From contig CALLKY010000013.1 in NCBI GenBank assembly GCA_938083135.1, positions 1 through 64,000 of the forward strand: DNA of 64,000 nucleotides, written 5' to 3'. Source of the DNA: an uncultured Alphaproteobacteria bacterium (GTDB lineage Bacteria; Pseudomonadota; Alphaproteobacteria; Bin95). Positions 44,305-52,817 of the stretch are shown piece after piece. Below the pieces are notes generated by a model. That model had not been told where the DNA came from. It made no database searches and saw only the letters and a program-made list of their open reading frames with translations. The stretch's first letter is position 1. Every line of letters begins with the position of its first letter. Position numbers and translations under genes: made by a program.

Positions 44305-45120
44305 TCAGGTGTCTTTGAAGCGGGCATCCCGCCATGCGAGGGCGGCCTTGAGGCCCTGTTCATCCCGGATACGCGCGAACTCGCGCTTTTCCGGGCCGCC
44401 GCCAGCATTCAGAAGCACATCGATATCCAGCCCGGTGCGCAGTGCTGCGTCGATCCCCATCACTTGATAGGTCTGGTTGATCGCCCGTTTGGTGAGCGTA
44501 ACAGACCGTTCAGATGCGTTCGCGATCATGCGCGCTTTAGCGAGGGTCGCAGGCAATGCCTCACCTTCCGGTGCAACACGGTTGATAATGCCCATGGTGA
44601 CGGCTTCAGCCGCATCCAGCTTATCTTCACCCGTCAGCAGAATTTCCTTGGCCTGCTTTGGACCCGTCACCCATGGGAGCAACATGGCCACAATACCAGT
44701 GCCAAAGCGGACTTCAGGTTCGCCCAGCTTGGTTCCAGGCTCCGCAATCGTGATATCGGTCGCCAACATCAGCTCGAACGCGCCAGCAAGGCAGTAGCCG
44801 TGGATCGCGGAGAGCGTTGGTGTTTTCGCATGCCAGAACTGCATGATGAAATCGAACTGGAGCTGCATTTGCTGCTCCCAGTCTTCAATATCAGACTTAG
44901 GGTTTTCAGCGGCTGCCTTCAAATCGAACCCAGCGGAAAACGCCCGCCCGGCCCCGGTCACCACAATAGCGCGAACGGCAGGGTCCGCGTCCAATGTCGC
45001 GACAGCATCCAGGGTTTCGTGCATCAGCGGATTATGGAAGGCGTTCAGGCGGTCTGGCCGATTGAACGTCAGCAGTGCGACCGGACCATCCCGCTCAACA
45101 ACAATATGCTCATAGCCCAT
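44305..45120 (-). CDS. Enoyl-CoA hydratase/isomerase family protein
   Basis: A 271-residue crotonase-fold protein. It has VALLTFNRPDRLNAFHNPL, the oxyanion-hole segment VVTGAGRAFSAGFDLKA, the second oxyanion segment AIHGYCLAGAFELMLATDI and LGEPEVRFGTG. The Glu usual at the first catalytic position of true hydratases (normally following GGGCELA) reads GAFELML, and Glu in LGEPEVRFG is retained. Substrate unknown. Single gene; the Lon-domain gene lies 40 bases upstream on the same strand. Confidence 0.87.
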   Translation of the reverse strand: MGYEHIVVERDGPVALLTFNRPDRLNAFHNPLMHETLDAVATLDADPAVRAIVVTGAGRAFSAGFDLKAAAENPKSDIEDWEQQMQLQFDFIMQFWHAKTPTLSAIHGYCLAGAFELMLATDITIAEPGTKLGEPEVRFGTGIVAMLLPWVTGPKQAKEILLTGEDKLDAAEAVTMGIINRVAPEGEALPATLAKARMIANASERSVTLTKRAINQTYQVMGIDAALRTGLDIDVLLNAGGGPEKREFARIRDEQGLKAALAWRDARFKDT

Positions 45121-45160
45121 TGGTCTGTCCCTCTTTGCCAGCGCCCTTTATTCAGCGCCG

Positions 45161-45823
45161 TCAGTTGACCGTCGGCGGCTCATCATCATTGGCCGCATTT
45201 GGAACGATGGCCAGTTGCATCAGCGCTTCCAGCAGTTCCGCCCGCGCCTGGAAGCTCGGCGCTTCCAGCAGCGCCTGCTTTTCTGCTGGAAGGAACGGGC
45301 AGGCCATAGCGAGCGCATTCACCAGCGGCTCATCAGGCAATTGGCCTATCGCGTCTTCATCAGCGCCAAGGCCTTGGGTTTTCAAGTAACCGCCAAGCGC
45401 TGCCAACAGCCGATCCCGGTCAAGGTCCGTCTCTACGGCCTTCGTGATATCTTCTGAAAATTCGGAATAGTCAGCGCGGACGCGGCGGTAACCGTCCTTC
45501 TCCGCAATCTCTTCCTGAATGCGCAGACGAATGACGCCCTCTAGTGTGAGGGTCCAGCGTCCGTCATCCAGCTCCTCGTGCTCAATGATCCGGCCCAGGC
45601 AAGCCACATCATACAATTCTGGCGCGTCGCCTACACTCTCCGGGTCACGGGGCTGGACCATGGCGATCACCTGATCCGCCTGCATCACATCCTGCATCAT
45701 CGCTTTGTAGCGTGGCTCAAATATCTGCAGCGGCAAGCGTGCGCGCGGCAGCAATAGAACGCCCGTTAGCGGGAATACTGGCGTTATCGCCGGCAGGGCG
45801 AGCGCCAAGGGATCATTCGTCAT
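45161..45823 (-). CDS. LON peptidase substrate-binding domain protein
   Basis: A 220-residue stand-alone Lon N-terminal domain: TPVFPLTGVLLLPRARLPLQIFEPRYKAMMQDVM, LGRIIEHEELDDGRWTLTLEGVIRLRI, then a helical second half. There is no ATPase or protease part, as is normal for this family. The role is unknown; in alphaproteobacteria it is usually next to the YbbN-type thioredoxin gene, which is 21 bases upstream here. Confidence 0.9.
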   Translation of the reverse strand: MTNDPLALALPAITPVFPLTGVLLLPRARLPLQIFEPRYKAMMQDVMQADQVIAMVQPRDPESVGDAPELYDVACLGRIIEHEELDDGRWTLTLEGVIRLRIQEEIAEKDGYRRVRADYSEFSEDITKAVETDLDRDRLLAALGGYLKTQGLGADEDAIGQLPDEPLVNALAMACPFLPAEKQALLEAPSFQARAELLEALMQLAIVPNAANDDEPPTVN

Positions 45824-45844
45824 TGCCGCTGGCTCCGCGAAGGA

Positions 45845-46768
45845 TCAGGAGAACAGAATGGAGGAGAGGCCGCGTCGCGCAGCCTTGGATGCATCATCCA
45901 TCGGACCCCAGGCCTCAAAGAACTTCAGAAGCTGCGTGCGCGCCGCTTCCTCATTCCAGGTCCGGTCGGCAGCAATGATATCAAGCATGGCCTGCCCGGC
46001 TTCTTGCCGCTGATCTGCAGCGAAATATGCCATCCCAAGATCAAAGCGCGCCTGGTAGTTCTTTGGGTCAGCTTCAGCGGCAGCAAGGAGCGCCTCGATC
46101 GCTGATGTATCAGCGCCAGCCGTCTGCCCTGCCAAGTCGACCGCTGAAATCGCACCAGCGACGAATGGATCGCTGCGGTCAGATTCTGCAATGCGCTCCA
46201 CGAATGCGGCTGCGTTCTCCAGATCGCCATCCGCGAGCGCAACCCGCGCCAGACCGGCCAGGGCGAAAGGATTTTCCGGCTCGTGTTGCAGCACTTGGGC
46301 CAAAATTGCGCCTGCGGTCTCAAAGTCCTCCGCCTCGATCGCCGCGAGCGCCTGCTCAACAGCTTCCTCAATTGGGCTTTTCACTTCGCTGCCGACAAGC
46401 TTTTCCACGAAAGATCGCACTTGGCTTTCCGGAAGCGCACCCTGGAAACCATCCGCCGGGCGGCCTTGCTTGAAGCCATAAACCATCGGGATCGACTGGA
46501 TCTGCATCTGCTGCGCGATCTGCTGGTTCTCGTCGATGTTGATTTTGACCAGTTTGACCTTGCCCTGGGCGGCGTTCACCACCTTCTCCAGGATCGGCGT
46601 CAGCTGTTTACAGGGTCCGCACCAGGGTGCCCAAAAATCCACAATGACCGGAACTTCCATGGATGCTTCGATCACGTCCGCCATGAACGTTTCGACACCG
46701 CTGTCTTTGATAAAAGGGCTCGCGCCGCCTGCCGGTTGGGCTGCGCCGTCGCCAGTCATGATTTCCAT
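45845..46768 (-). CDS. YbbN-type thioredoxin-TPR co-chaperone
   Basis: A 307-residue protein with an N-terminal thioredoxin domain (about 20-130) carrying the active site WCGPC (Cys50, Cys53) and a C-terminal TPR-like region (about 140-300) with repeats such as FETAGAILAQVLQHEPENPFALAGLARVAL. This is the layout of CnoX/YbbN, which holds unfolded proteins for DnaK and GroEL; the intact CxxC suggests redox activity is kept. It probably forms an operon with the Lon-domain gene downstream. Confidence 0.92.
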   Translation of the reverse strand: MEIMTGDGAAQPAGGASPFIKDSGVETFMADVIEASMEVPVIVDFWAPWCGPCKQLTPILEKVVNAAQGKVKLVKINIDENQQIAQQMQIQSIPMVYGFKQGRPADGFQGALPESQVRSFVEKLVGSEVKSPIEEAVEQALAAIEAEDFETAGAILAQVLQHEPENPFALAGLARVALADGDLENAAAFVERIAESDRSDPFVAGAISAVDLAGQTAGADTSAIEALLAAAEADPKNYQARFDLGMAYFAADQRQEAGQAMLDIIAADRTWNEEAARTQLLKFFEAWGPMDDASKAARRGLSSILFS

Positions 46769-46857
46769 TGCCGCTTACTTCCGAAATGCTGATGAGATAT
46801 CCACCAGAACATGGGCAAACAGACGCCTTGTGGCAAGGGCAACCTAGCGGATATCAG

Positions 46858-48231
46858 TTAAGCCGCGTCCAGGTTCTTCAGGAACTCGCTAATGCCAGTA
46901 TGGAGCTGCGCGCCGACATCGCGCAGATCATCCGCCGTTTTAAGGATCAGTTCAGACGCTTCACCTGTAACACTGGCACGTTCATTCACTGCCGCACAGT
47001 TTTCGGCAACACTCGCTGCCCCCTTCGACGCCTCATGCATGCTCTCAGAAATCCCGCGCGCTGTGACGGTCTGTTCTTCAATACTAGCGGCGATGCAGGT
47101 CGTCGCCTCATTGACGCTCGCAATGGTGTCACCAATGCTGGAAATCGCGCCGCCTGCTTGCTCCGACACGCCTTGAATCTCAATAATTTGGCGAGAAATT
47201 TCCTCAGTGGCACCAGCCGTTTGCGCAGCCAACGCCTTCACTTCAGCAGCAACGACAGCGAATCCACGCCCGGCCTCGCCCGCGCGCGCCGCTTCGATGG
47301 TTGCGTTCAATGCCAGCAGATTGGTCTGGGCCGCAATTCCGCTGATGAGCTTCACAACCTCCCCAATCTTTTGGGCAGAGAGCGCCAGACTTTGGACGGT
47401 TTCCTGTGTGGCCGCAGCCCTCTCCATCGCGTCCCGCACAATTGCTTCGGAGCGCACAGCTTGGGCGCTAATTTCCTGAATAGCATATGCCAATTCTTCA
47501 CCGGCCGCCGCTGCCGTATTGACGTTTTCTGCCGTTTGAATGGTTGCGCTGGCGACTTCAGTTGAGAGGCCCTCTGTCGCCTGCGCAGCGCCCGCTACAG
47601 CCTGCGCTGCATGGTCAAGTTTGGCGGTTTGGCCGGTAATGTCGTCAACCAGGCTGCCTAGGCCCGTTGACATTTCAGCAGATAATTCCCGGACCAATGC
47701 TGTCCGTTCAGCGGCAGCTTCCTCGTAATAGATGGACATTGCGATATCCATATCGAGGATTAGCGCCTTCTGGATCGCCTCAGTTATCGCCTTCAGACGT
47801 GCCGGCTTACGGCGATACTTCCGCATCGCGACGCCGCTAAGCAAATTCAGAAATGTCGCGCAACTGCCAATGAACCAGCGTGGTTCCAGCCCACTTTGAT
47901 AACGAGAACGGCCGATCTTCTGCGTCGTCATGAAATAGGCTGCATCAAACCCACCCGTAAACATGGCCCGCCATTGCAGGGCTTGGCTTGTGCGGAATTT
48001 ATCTTCGTTACCGCGCATATGCAGCGCTGCCGTTGGTACCGCCATCGAATGAGCAATAAAAGCATCAAGCACATCCTGCAGTTCAGCCTCAAGCATTGGC
48101 CAAAAATCCTGCAATTCACGGAGATCACTCTCTGTTAAGCCTATAAACTGATAGCGTTCCTGCATATCAGGCTGGCCCGATTGCAGCATACCCTGGCTAT
48201 CACTAGCGAGTTGATTGTACTTATCTTGCAT
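46858..48231 (-). CDS. Globin-coupled chemotaxis transducer lacking proximal His
   Basis: A soluble transducer of about 457 residues. The N-terminal sensor (about 20-180) has the protoglobin/HemAT fold ([23 protein letters not shown], then [19 protein letters not shown]). The C-terminal methyl-accepting signalling domain has the conserved hairpin tip around [31 protein letters not shown]. In HemAT the proximal heme His precedes an x-x-x-MF motif; here that position is Gln86 (LQWRAMF), so heme binding is doubtful. No membrane segment is present. The start is uncertain: the ATG at 48231 has no clear ribosome site, and a TTG at 48267 is also open. Confidence 0.88.
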   Translation of the reverse strand: MQDKYNQLASDSQGMLQSGQPDMQERYQFIGLTESDLRELQDFWPMLEAELQDVLDAFIAHSMAVPTAALHMRGNEDKFRTSQALQWRAMFTGGFDAAYFMTTQKIGRSRYQSGLEPRWFIGSCATFLNLLSGVAMRKYRRKPARLKAITEAIQKALILDMDIAMSIYYEEAAAERTALVRELSAEMSTGLGSLVDDITGQTAKLDHAAQAVAGAAQATEGLSTEVASATIQTAENVNTAAAAGEELAYAIQEISAQAVRSEAIVRDAMERAAATQETVQSLALSAQKIGEVVKLISGIAAQTNLLALNATIEAARAGEAGRGFAVVAAEVKALAAQTAGATEEISRQIIEIQGVSEQAGGAISSIGDTIASVNEATTCIAASIEEQTVTARGISESMHEASKGAASVAENCAAVNERASVTGEASELILKTADDLRDVGAQLHTGISEFLKNLDAA

Positions 48232-48320
48232 ATCAATCACGAATTTATGGGCACGCACATGCGACAACTCAGCATCGCGTGATAACCTTAAGCGCCCGTG
48301 AATATCTACCTTTGAGCGCG

Positions 48321-49163
48321 TTAGGTTCTCTCCAAAACGCCTGTCTTAACCCATTCATCCAACTTGGTGAGGCTGCTGTCCCGGTCGATTGGGTCCAAGT
48401 TGATGACAACCCGTTCAATGCCAGCATCTTCGTAGCGCTTCAGCATGTCTGGCTCCGGCTCCCCGCCAAACACAGTGACGGGAATATCGCGGCCAGCCTC
48501 ATTCGCCATGGCGCGGTATTCCGGCATCATATCCAGGATGTGATAATGCGGGCGCTTAGCGTGCGGCAGCCATGCGTCGCCATACCGAAGCGCGCGCCTG
48601 GCACCGTAAGGAAATGCGCCACCCACATAAACCGGCGGCCCGCCAGCTTGGGCTGGTTTAGGCCAGGTTTGCATCGGGCCGAACGCCACCATGTCACCAC
48701 TATATTCCGGCGTTTCATCCGCCCAGATGGCGCGCATGGCCTCGGTCTTCTCGCGCATCAGTTTCATGCGGGTTTTGTAGTCGACGCCGTGGTTCGCCAT
48801 CTCATCCGCATTCCACCCGGCCCCTATGCCAAATAGAAACCGCCCTTCAGACATAAGATCCAGTGTTGCGACGGACTTTGCAGTTTGAAACACATCCCGC
48901 TGCGGCACGAGGCAAATGCCAGTTGCGAGTTTCAGCCGCGTCGTCATGGTTGCCGCTGCAGTCAGCGTGACGAATGGATCCATCACCTGGAAGTACTTCC
49001 GGGGCAGTTCCCCGCCCTGGGGCCATTCAGACCCGCGCGATAGCGGTATATGCGAATGCTCCGGTGCCCAAAGCGATTCAAACCCACGCTCTTCCAGCGC
49101 CAGCCCTAAATCCGCCGCACGGATTGACTCCGCCGTAAAAAATAACGCCACACCGATATGCAT
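48321..49163 (-). CDS. LLM class (F420-type) oxidoreductase
   Basis: A 280-residue luciferase-like monooxygenase-family TIM barrel, close to the TIGR03619 F420-dependent group. It begins [19 protein letters not shown], then [63 protein letters not shown] and [14 protein letters not shown]. Whether it uses F420 or FMN cannot be told. The ATG at 49163 follows GGGAG by 9 bases; an upstream start adds five residues. Confidence 0.85.
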   Translation of the reverse strand: MHIGVALFFTAESIRAADLGLALEERGFESLWAPEHSHIPLSRGSEWPQGGELPRKYFQVMDPFVTLTAAATMTTRLKLATGICLVPQRDVFQTAKSVATLDLMSEGRFLFGIGAGWNADEMANHGVDYKTRMKLMREKTEAMRAIWADETPEYSGDMVAFGPMQTWPKPAQAGGPPVYVGGAFPYGARRALRYGDAWLPHAKRPHYHILDMMPEYRAMANEAGRDIPVTVFGGEPEPDMLKRYEDAGIERVVINLDPIDRDSSLTKLDEWVKTGVLERT

Positions 49164-49205
49164 ACGCTTTGCTCCCAAAGTTCAAGGGCAAAGCCTACAA
49201 GATGG

Positions 49206-50255
49206 TCACGACAGAATGAAATCTGTTTCTGCCAGCGCGGCCGCGCTAACGCCATTCAGGACAACCAAGTCATCGCCAACGAAATCGATCAGCGCCCTAC
49301 TGCCTGAAGGTGTGATCAAGGGCTGCACTTCAGTCGCGAAATCTACAAATCCATAGGCGCTGATGTCGATCTTGTCTGTCCCGATAGCGAAATCAAAAAC
49401 GATATCCAGACCGTCGCCAGGCGCAAAGACAAACGTATCGACGCCGCTGGAGCCTGCCATCTTATCCGTGCCAGTACCGCCGGTGATTACATCATCGCCG
49501 CCTTGACCAAGCAGCACATCATTCCCGCCACCGCCCAGAATCGTATCGGCTCCACCGCCTGCTTTCACAAGGTCATCACCGTTCCCGAGGCCGTAAGTCT
49601 CATCGCCAGACCGGCCAATAAAGAACAGGTCATCGTCCGTCGAGGTAATCTGTTGGTTTGCCGCCACGCGCACGCGTTCAATGCCGGTAAACATATCAAC
49701 CAGCGTCAGGTCCAACACGTCCGAAGACTGGACCACCAGGATATCGCGAATACCCTCACCACCATAAAGCTTGTCGCCAGCATTGAGTTGGTCTGCACGC
49801 TCGAAGATCAGGTCATCGCCTTCGCCGCCGAAGGCCGAATCTTCGCCAAACCCGAGTACAAGGCGGTCCGTACCTGCGCCGCCATGCAGAACATCATCGC
49901 CCAACTTGCCATTCAGCACATCATCCCCAGTGCCGCCGAAAGCAGTATCATCGCCGCTGCCAAGCGAGCCGGTATCGCGACCTTGACCGCCGCGTACAAC
50001 ATCATCGCCGCCGCCTGCATTGAACACATCATCGCCCTGCCCAAGCCGGAGAACGTTGTTCTGGCCATTGCCGATAACCGTCTCTGACGCAGCCGTTCCA
50101 GCATGGGTAATGGCCCCGGTATCGAAGCCAAATACAACATAGCCCTCGCCAGCTTCATCTGCTCCTGCGGCTGGACCGCCAAGGATCACATCATCAAACC
50201 CGTCCCCGTTCACATCCCCACCGCCGGAGACACGGCTGCCGACATAGTCTTCCAC
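49206..50255 (-). CDS. RTX C-terminal part of a split FG-GAP/RTX protein
   Basis: A 349-residue frame from a GTG. Its first 30 residues are the end of an FG-GAP repeat (GSRVSGGGDVNGDGFDDVILG), continuing the pattern of the upstream frame without loss. Two blocks of calcium-binding RTX nonapeptides (about 72-150 and 215-275, GGxGxDxxx type, e.g. GGGGNDVLLGQGGDD) follow, then a C-terminal segment with DIVFDFAIGTDKIDIS typical of type I secretion substrates. It lies in the same reading frame as the upstream ORF, separated only by a TAA and three codons. It may be expressed alone, by readthrough, or not at all. Confidence 0.8.
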   Translation of the reverse strand: MEDYVGSRVSGGGDVNGDGFDDVILGGPAAGADEAGEGYVVFGFDTGAITHAGTAASETVIGNGQNNVLRLGQGDDVFNAGGGDDVVRGGQGRDTGSLGSGDDTAFGGTGDDVLNGKLGDDVLHGGAGTDRLVLGFGEDSAFGGEGDDLIFERADQLNAGDKLYGGEGIRDILVVQSSDVLDLTLVDMFTGIERVRVAANQQITSTDDDLFFIGRSGDETYGLGNGDDLVKAGGGADTILGGGGNDVLLGQGGDDVITGGTGTDKMAGSSGVDTFVFAPGDGLDIVFDFAIGTDKIDISAYGFVDFATEVQPLITPSGSRALIDFVGDDLVVLNGVSAAALAETDFILS

Positions 50256-50264
50256 CGCAATACC

Positions 50265-50267
50265 TTA
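50265..50267 (-). other. In-frame TAA splitting the FG-GAP/RTX reading frame
   Basis: Reading the minus strand, CTG TAA GGT lies in one continuous frame from 51599 to 49206 (about 800 codons). A sister repeat reads 'FRLQGERQYDTSGRSV', and the broken one reads 'IRL-stop-GIAVEDYVGSRV'. The missing residue is therefore most simply Gln, so a CAA-to-TAA change would explain the stop. Confidence 0.85.
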
Positions 50268-51599
50268 CAGTCGAATACCGTCTGACCCATCCAATGCCGC
50301 AATGCTCAAACTAGCGCCGAGCGCGGCTTGCGAGCCAAATAATATAATCGCTTCGCCCGCCTTATTCGCTCCCCCCGGAGCGCCGATGATCAGGTCGTCC
50401 AACCCATCAGCATTGAAATCGCCAGCGGCCGAAACCCGGAAACCTGAGCCAGAAATCTCTGTATCGCCCAATATCTCTACGCCGTCAGTGCCATCGAGCG
50501 TTGCAAGATCGATTGCGGCACCAAAGCCGCCTGATTTGCCAAACAGCAGATAGCTAACCCCAGAAAGCTGAGCGCCCGGCACACTTGCACTCGGCGCGCC
50601 GATGATCAGATCGGCAAACCCATCGCCATTGAAATCTCCGGCACCACTAACGCTGAAGCCTGCCCTGTCAAATGTGTCTACGCCATCTAAGCGAAAGCCA
50701 TTTGAACCATCAAGCGTGTCTAGTGGGATATCGGCCGCAAAAGACTTCGCGCCAAAAATGACGTAGCTCTCGCCTGCTTGCAGGTCACCGCCGGGGTCAG
50801 CATCAAATGCGCCGATGATCAGGTCTTGCAGCCCATCGCCGTTGACATCCCCCGCACCTTTGACTGAATAGCCACTGGCGTCATCCTTATCGATACCAGT
50901 AATCGAGAACCCGTCTGCCCCATCCAAACTGCCAAGGTTGATGTCTTGGGCAAATGCCGTAGCGCTGCCGAACAGTACATAGGTCCGGCCTACAGTCGTC
51001 TCCGCTCCGTCATTACCGCCAGATGCGCCGATTGCGAGATCAGCAAAGCCGTCTCCGTTGATATCCCCAGCAATACTAACGCTCCGTCCAGACGTGTCGT
51101 ATTGCCGTTCGCCTTGGAGCCTAAAACCATCAGTCCCATCAAGGTTATCGGGGTCAATAACGGCTTGGAACGGTCCTGCCTTCCCAAATACGACATAGGT
51201 CTCGCCGGAACTTTGTAATCCGCCGGGATCGCCATAGACATCGGTCATAACAACATCAGCAAACCCATCGCCGTTGATGTCGCCGCTCAAGCTCGCCGCA
51301 TCCCCAGCAGCAAACGCCGCAGACCGCCCAATGATACGAAAGCCGTCCGTGCCGTCTAAGCCTGTAACGTCAATCGATGAATCAAAGCCCGAGGCTTTCC
51401 CGAAGATGATATATGATTCCCCAAGGGCGGCACCGCCGCTATCCCCGCCAGAATCATCCGTGATCATAAAGTCAGCAAAACCATCACCATTCACGTCACC
51501 AGCGAGATCAATGCCAAGGCCAAGGTCACCATTCGTGTTATTGGCGAACAGACGAATTCCGTCGGTGCCATCAAGATCACTCAAATTCAACTGAAGCAT
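50265..51599 (-). CDS. FG-GAP repeat N-terminal part of the split protein
   Basis: A 444-residue frame made almost entirely of seven FG-GAP (integrin alpha-type) repeats of about 63 residues. Each runs LDGTDGFRL, a variable loop, then GDxNGDGFADLxIGAP and a YVVFGK-like strand; the DxNxDG sites bind calcium. The protein would form a seven-bladed beta propeller on the surface or outside the cell. The frame ends at a TAA exactly where an eighth 'DGSDGIRL' unit should continue as x-G. No signal peptide is present, which fits type I export through the RTX tail encoded downstream. The ATG at 51599 has AAGGA 8 bases upstream. Confidence 0.8.
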   Translation of the reverse strand: MLQLNLSDLDGTDGIRLFANNTNGDLGLGIDLAGDVNGDGFADFMITDDSGGDSGGAALGESYIIFGKASGFDSSIDVTGLDGTDGFRIIGRSAAFAAGDAASLSGDINGDGFADVVMTDVYGDPGGLQSSGETYVVFGKAGPFQAVIDPDNLDGTDGFRLQGERQYDTSGRSVSIAGDINGDGFADLAIGASGGNDGAETTVGRTYVLFGSATAFAQDINLGSLDGADGFSITGIDKDDASGYSVKGAGDVNGDGLQDLIIGAFDADPGGDLQAGESYVIFGAKSFAADIPLDTLDGSNGFRLDGVDTFDRAGFSVSGAGDFNGDGFADLIIGAPSASVPGAQLSGVSYLLFGKSGGFGAAIDLATLDGTDGVEILGDTEISGSGFRVSAAGDFNADGLDDLIIGAPGGANKAGEAIILFGSQAALGASLSIAALDGSDGIRL

Positions 51600-51647
51600 G
51601 ATCGGCATCCTTTATTTCAAGCCATAGCCGACCTGGCGCTCATGCCC

Positions 51648-52817
51648 CTACTGCTTCGGTTGACCTTGCTTGGCATCAGGGGCTGCAATGACGTCTGGCG
51701 TGCGGGCGGTCAGGCGTTTGGATTTGTAGTCGGTGAGGTTATAGGCCCACCCGTCCGTCGCGGCAGACCATTTCTTGATTTCAGCCGCGACGTCTTCCGG
51801 CGATTTGAACTCGTCGGCGATGCGGCCGGCTTCTGAATCTTTGCCTTTATGGGCTTCGAGGAATGCATCCAGGCCCTGCCAGCGTTCGGCAGCAGTAACC
51901 GCGATGGTCGTCCAAGTCTTACCATCAGCCTGTTTTTTGGAGGTAAACGTCATCCGGATACCGTCATAGGTCTCGTACAGGGTGGTGGAGGCACCGACCA
52001 TGTCCACTTCACCAGCGGGCTTTACACCTTCCAGAATCAGGAAGTCCGGGATGCGTGCAATTGCCGAAAGCTCATGGTCCGGCTTTGGCTTATAGCCGTC
52101 AGGAATGGCAGCGCCGAGGCTGTATTTTTCTTGGTCCGGCGTTTCTTTCGCAACCAAGATCAGGTCCGCAGTAGCGCCGTCGCCCATTGGCTTGCCGTCT
52201 TTGTCGAGTGCCGGGTGCTGAATGCGCGCGCCAGAAATGCGGCGTCCATCAATGTCGATAATCGTGCGCTGCAACCAATCGAGGACACGGCGCTTCGGCT
52301 TAAACTCACCTTCAGCCAGCCATGTTTGAGCATCATCAAATTCCCGCAAAAACACCCCGCCGCCCGTGGCTGGTGGGCGGTTAAGGCCAGCCACGAAGTC
52401 AGCGACCTTTGTTTCGCCCGCTTTCAGCGTCAGCCGCGTTGCCAGTGAGAATTCATCTGAAGGGTCGCCCACACTAAGGCGCTTATAGTTTTCAGGCTTC
52501 TTGGTCTTTGGCTCAATCTTCTCCAGCGTCGCGATGCGCTTAAGAATGCCAGTGACACGCAGATTGTCCGCCGGGTAGCCGTAATGCTCCTGGATGACCC
52601 ATTGTTCATCCTTACGGACAAGTGTGAGCACACCACCTTCTTGGCTTTCAATCCGGAACGTGTCGACATTGTTGATCTTGGCTTCGATGCCTTCAAACAT
52701 CGGGCCTTTTTCGAACGCCGTCGCCTGTAGGCTTTCGCGTTCCTGGGTGAAGTAATACGCGCCGCCGCCGATGATGGCGACAACAACGGCGAGGATCAGG
52801 AATAGACGACCGTTCAT
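51648..52817 (-). CDS. DUF4340 domain protein
   Basis: A 389-residue protein with an N-terminal transmembrane helix (about 3-22: LFLILAVVVAIIGGGAYYF) and a periplasmic DUF4340 region, including ATRLTLKAGETKVADFVAGLNRPPATGGGVFLRE and VLDWLQRTIIDIDGRRI. The function is unknown; the domain is typically encoded beside GldF/GldG-like ABC components. Its start overlaps the GldG-like stop by 4 bases, so it is the last gene of that operon. Confidence 0.88.
   Translation of the reverse strand: MNGRLFLILAVVVAIIGGGAYYFTQERESLQATAFEKGPMFEGIEAKINNVDTFRIESQEGGVLTLVRKDEQWVIQEHYGYPADNLRVTGILKRIATLEKIEPKTKKPENYKRLSVGDPSDEFSLATRLTLKAGETKVADFVAGLNRPPATGGGVFLREFDDAQTWLAEGEFKPKRRVLDWLQRTIIDIDGRRISGARIQHPALDKDGKPMGDGATADLILVAKETPDQEKYSLGAAIPDGYKPKPDHELSAIARIPDFLILEGVKPAGEVDMVGASTTLYETYDGIRMTFTSKKQADGKTWTTIAVTAAERWQGLDAFLEAHKGKDSEAGRIADEFKSPEDVAAEIKKWSAATDGWAYNLTDYKSKRLTARTPDVIAAPDAKQGQPKQ

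Noticed and set aside
49503-50087. Regular repeats that could be taken for a CRISPR or a plus-strand gene
   Set aside because: The periodicity comes from GGxGxDxxx codons of the RTX blocks on the minus strand; there are no conserved direct repeats with unique spacers.
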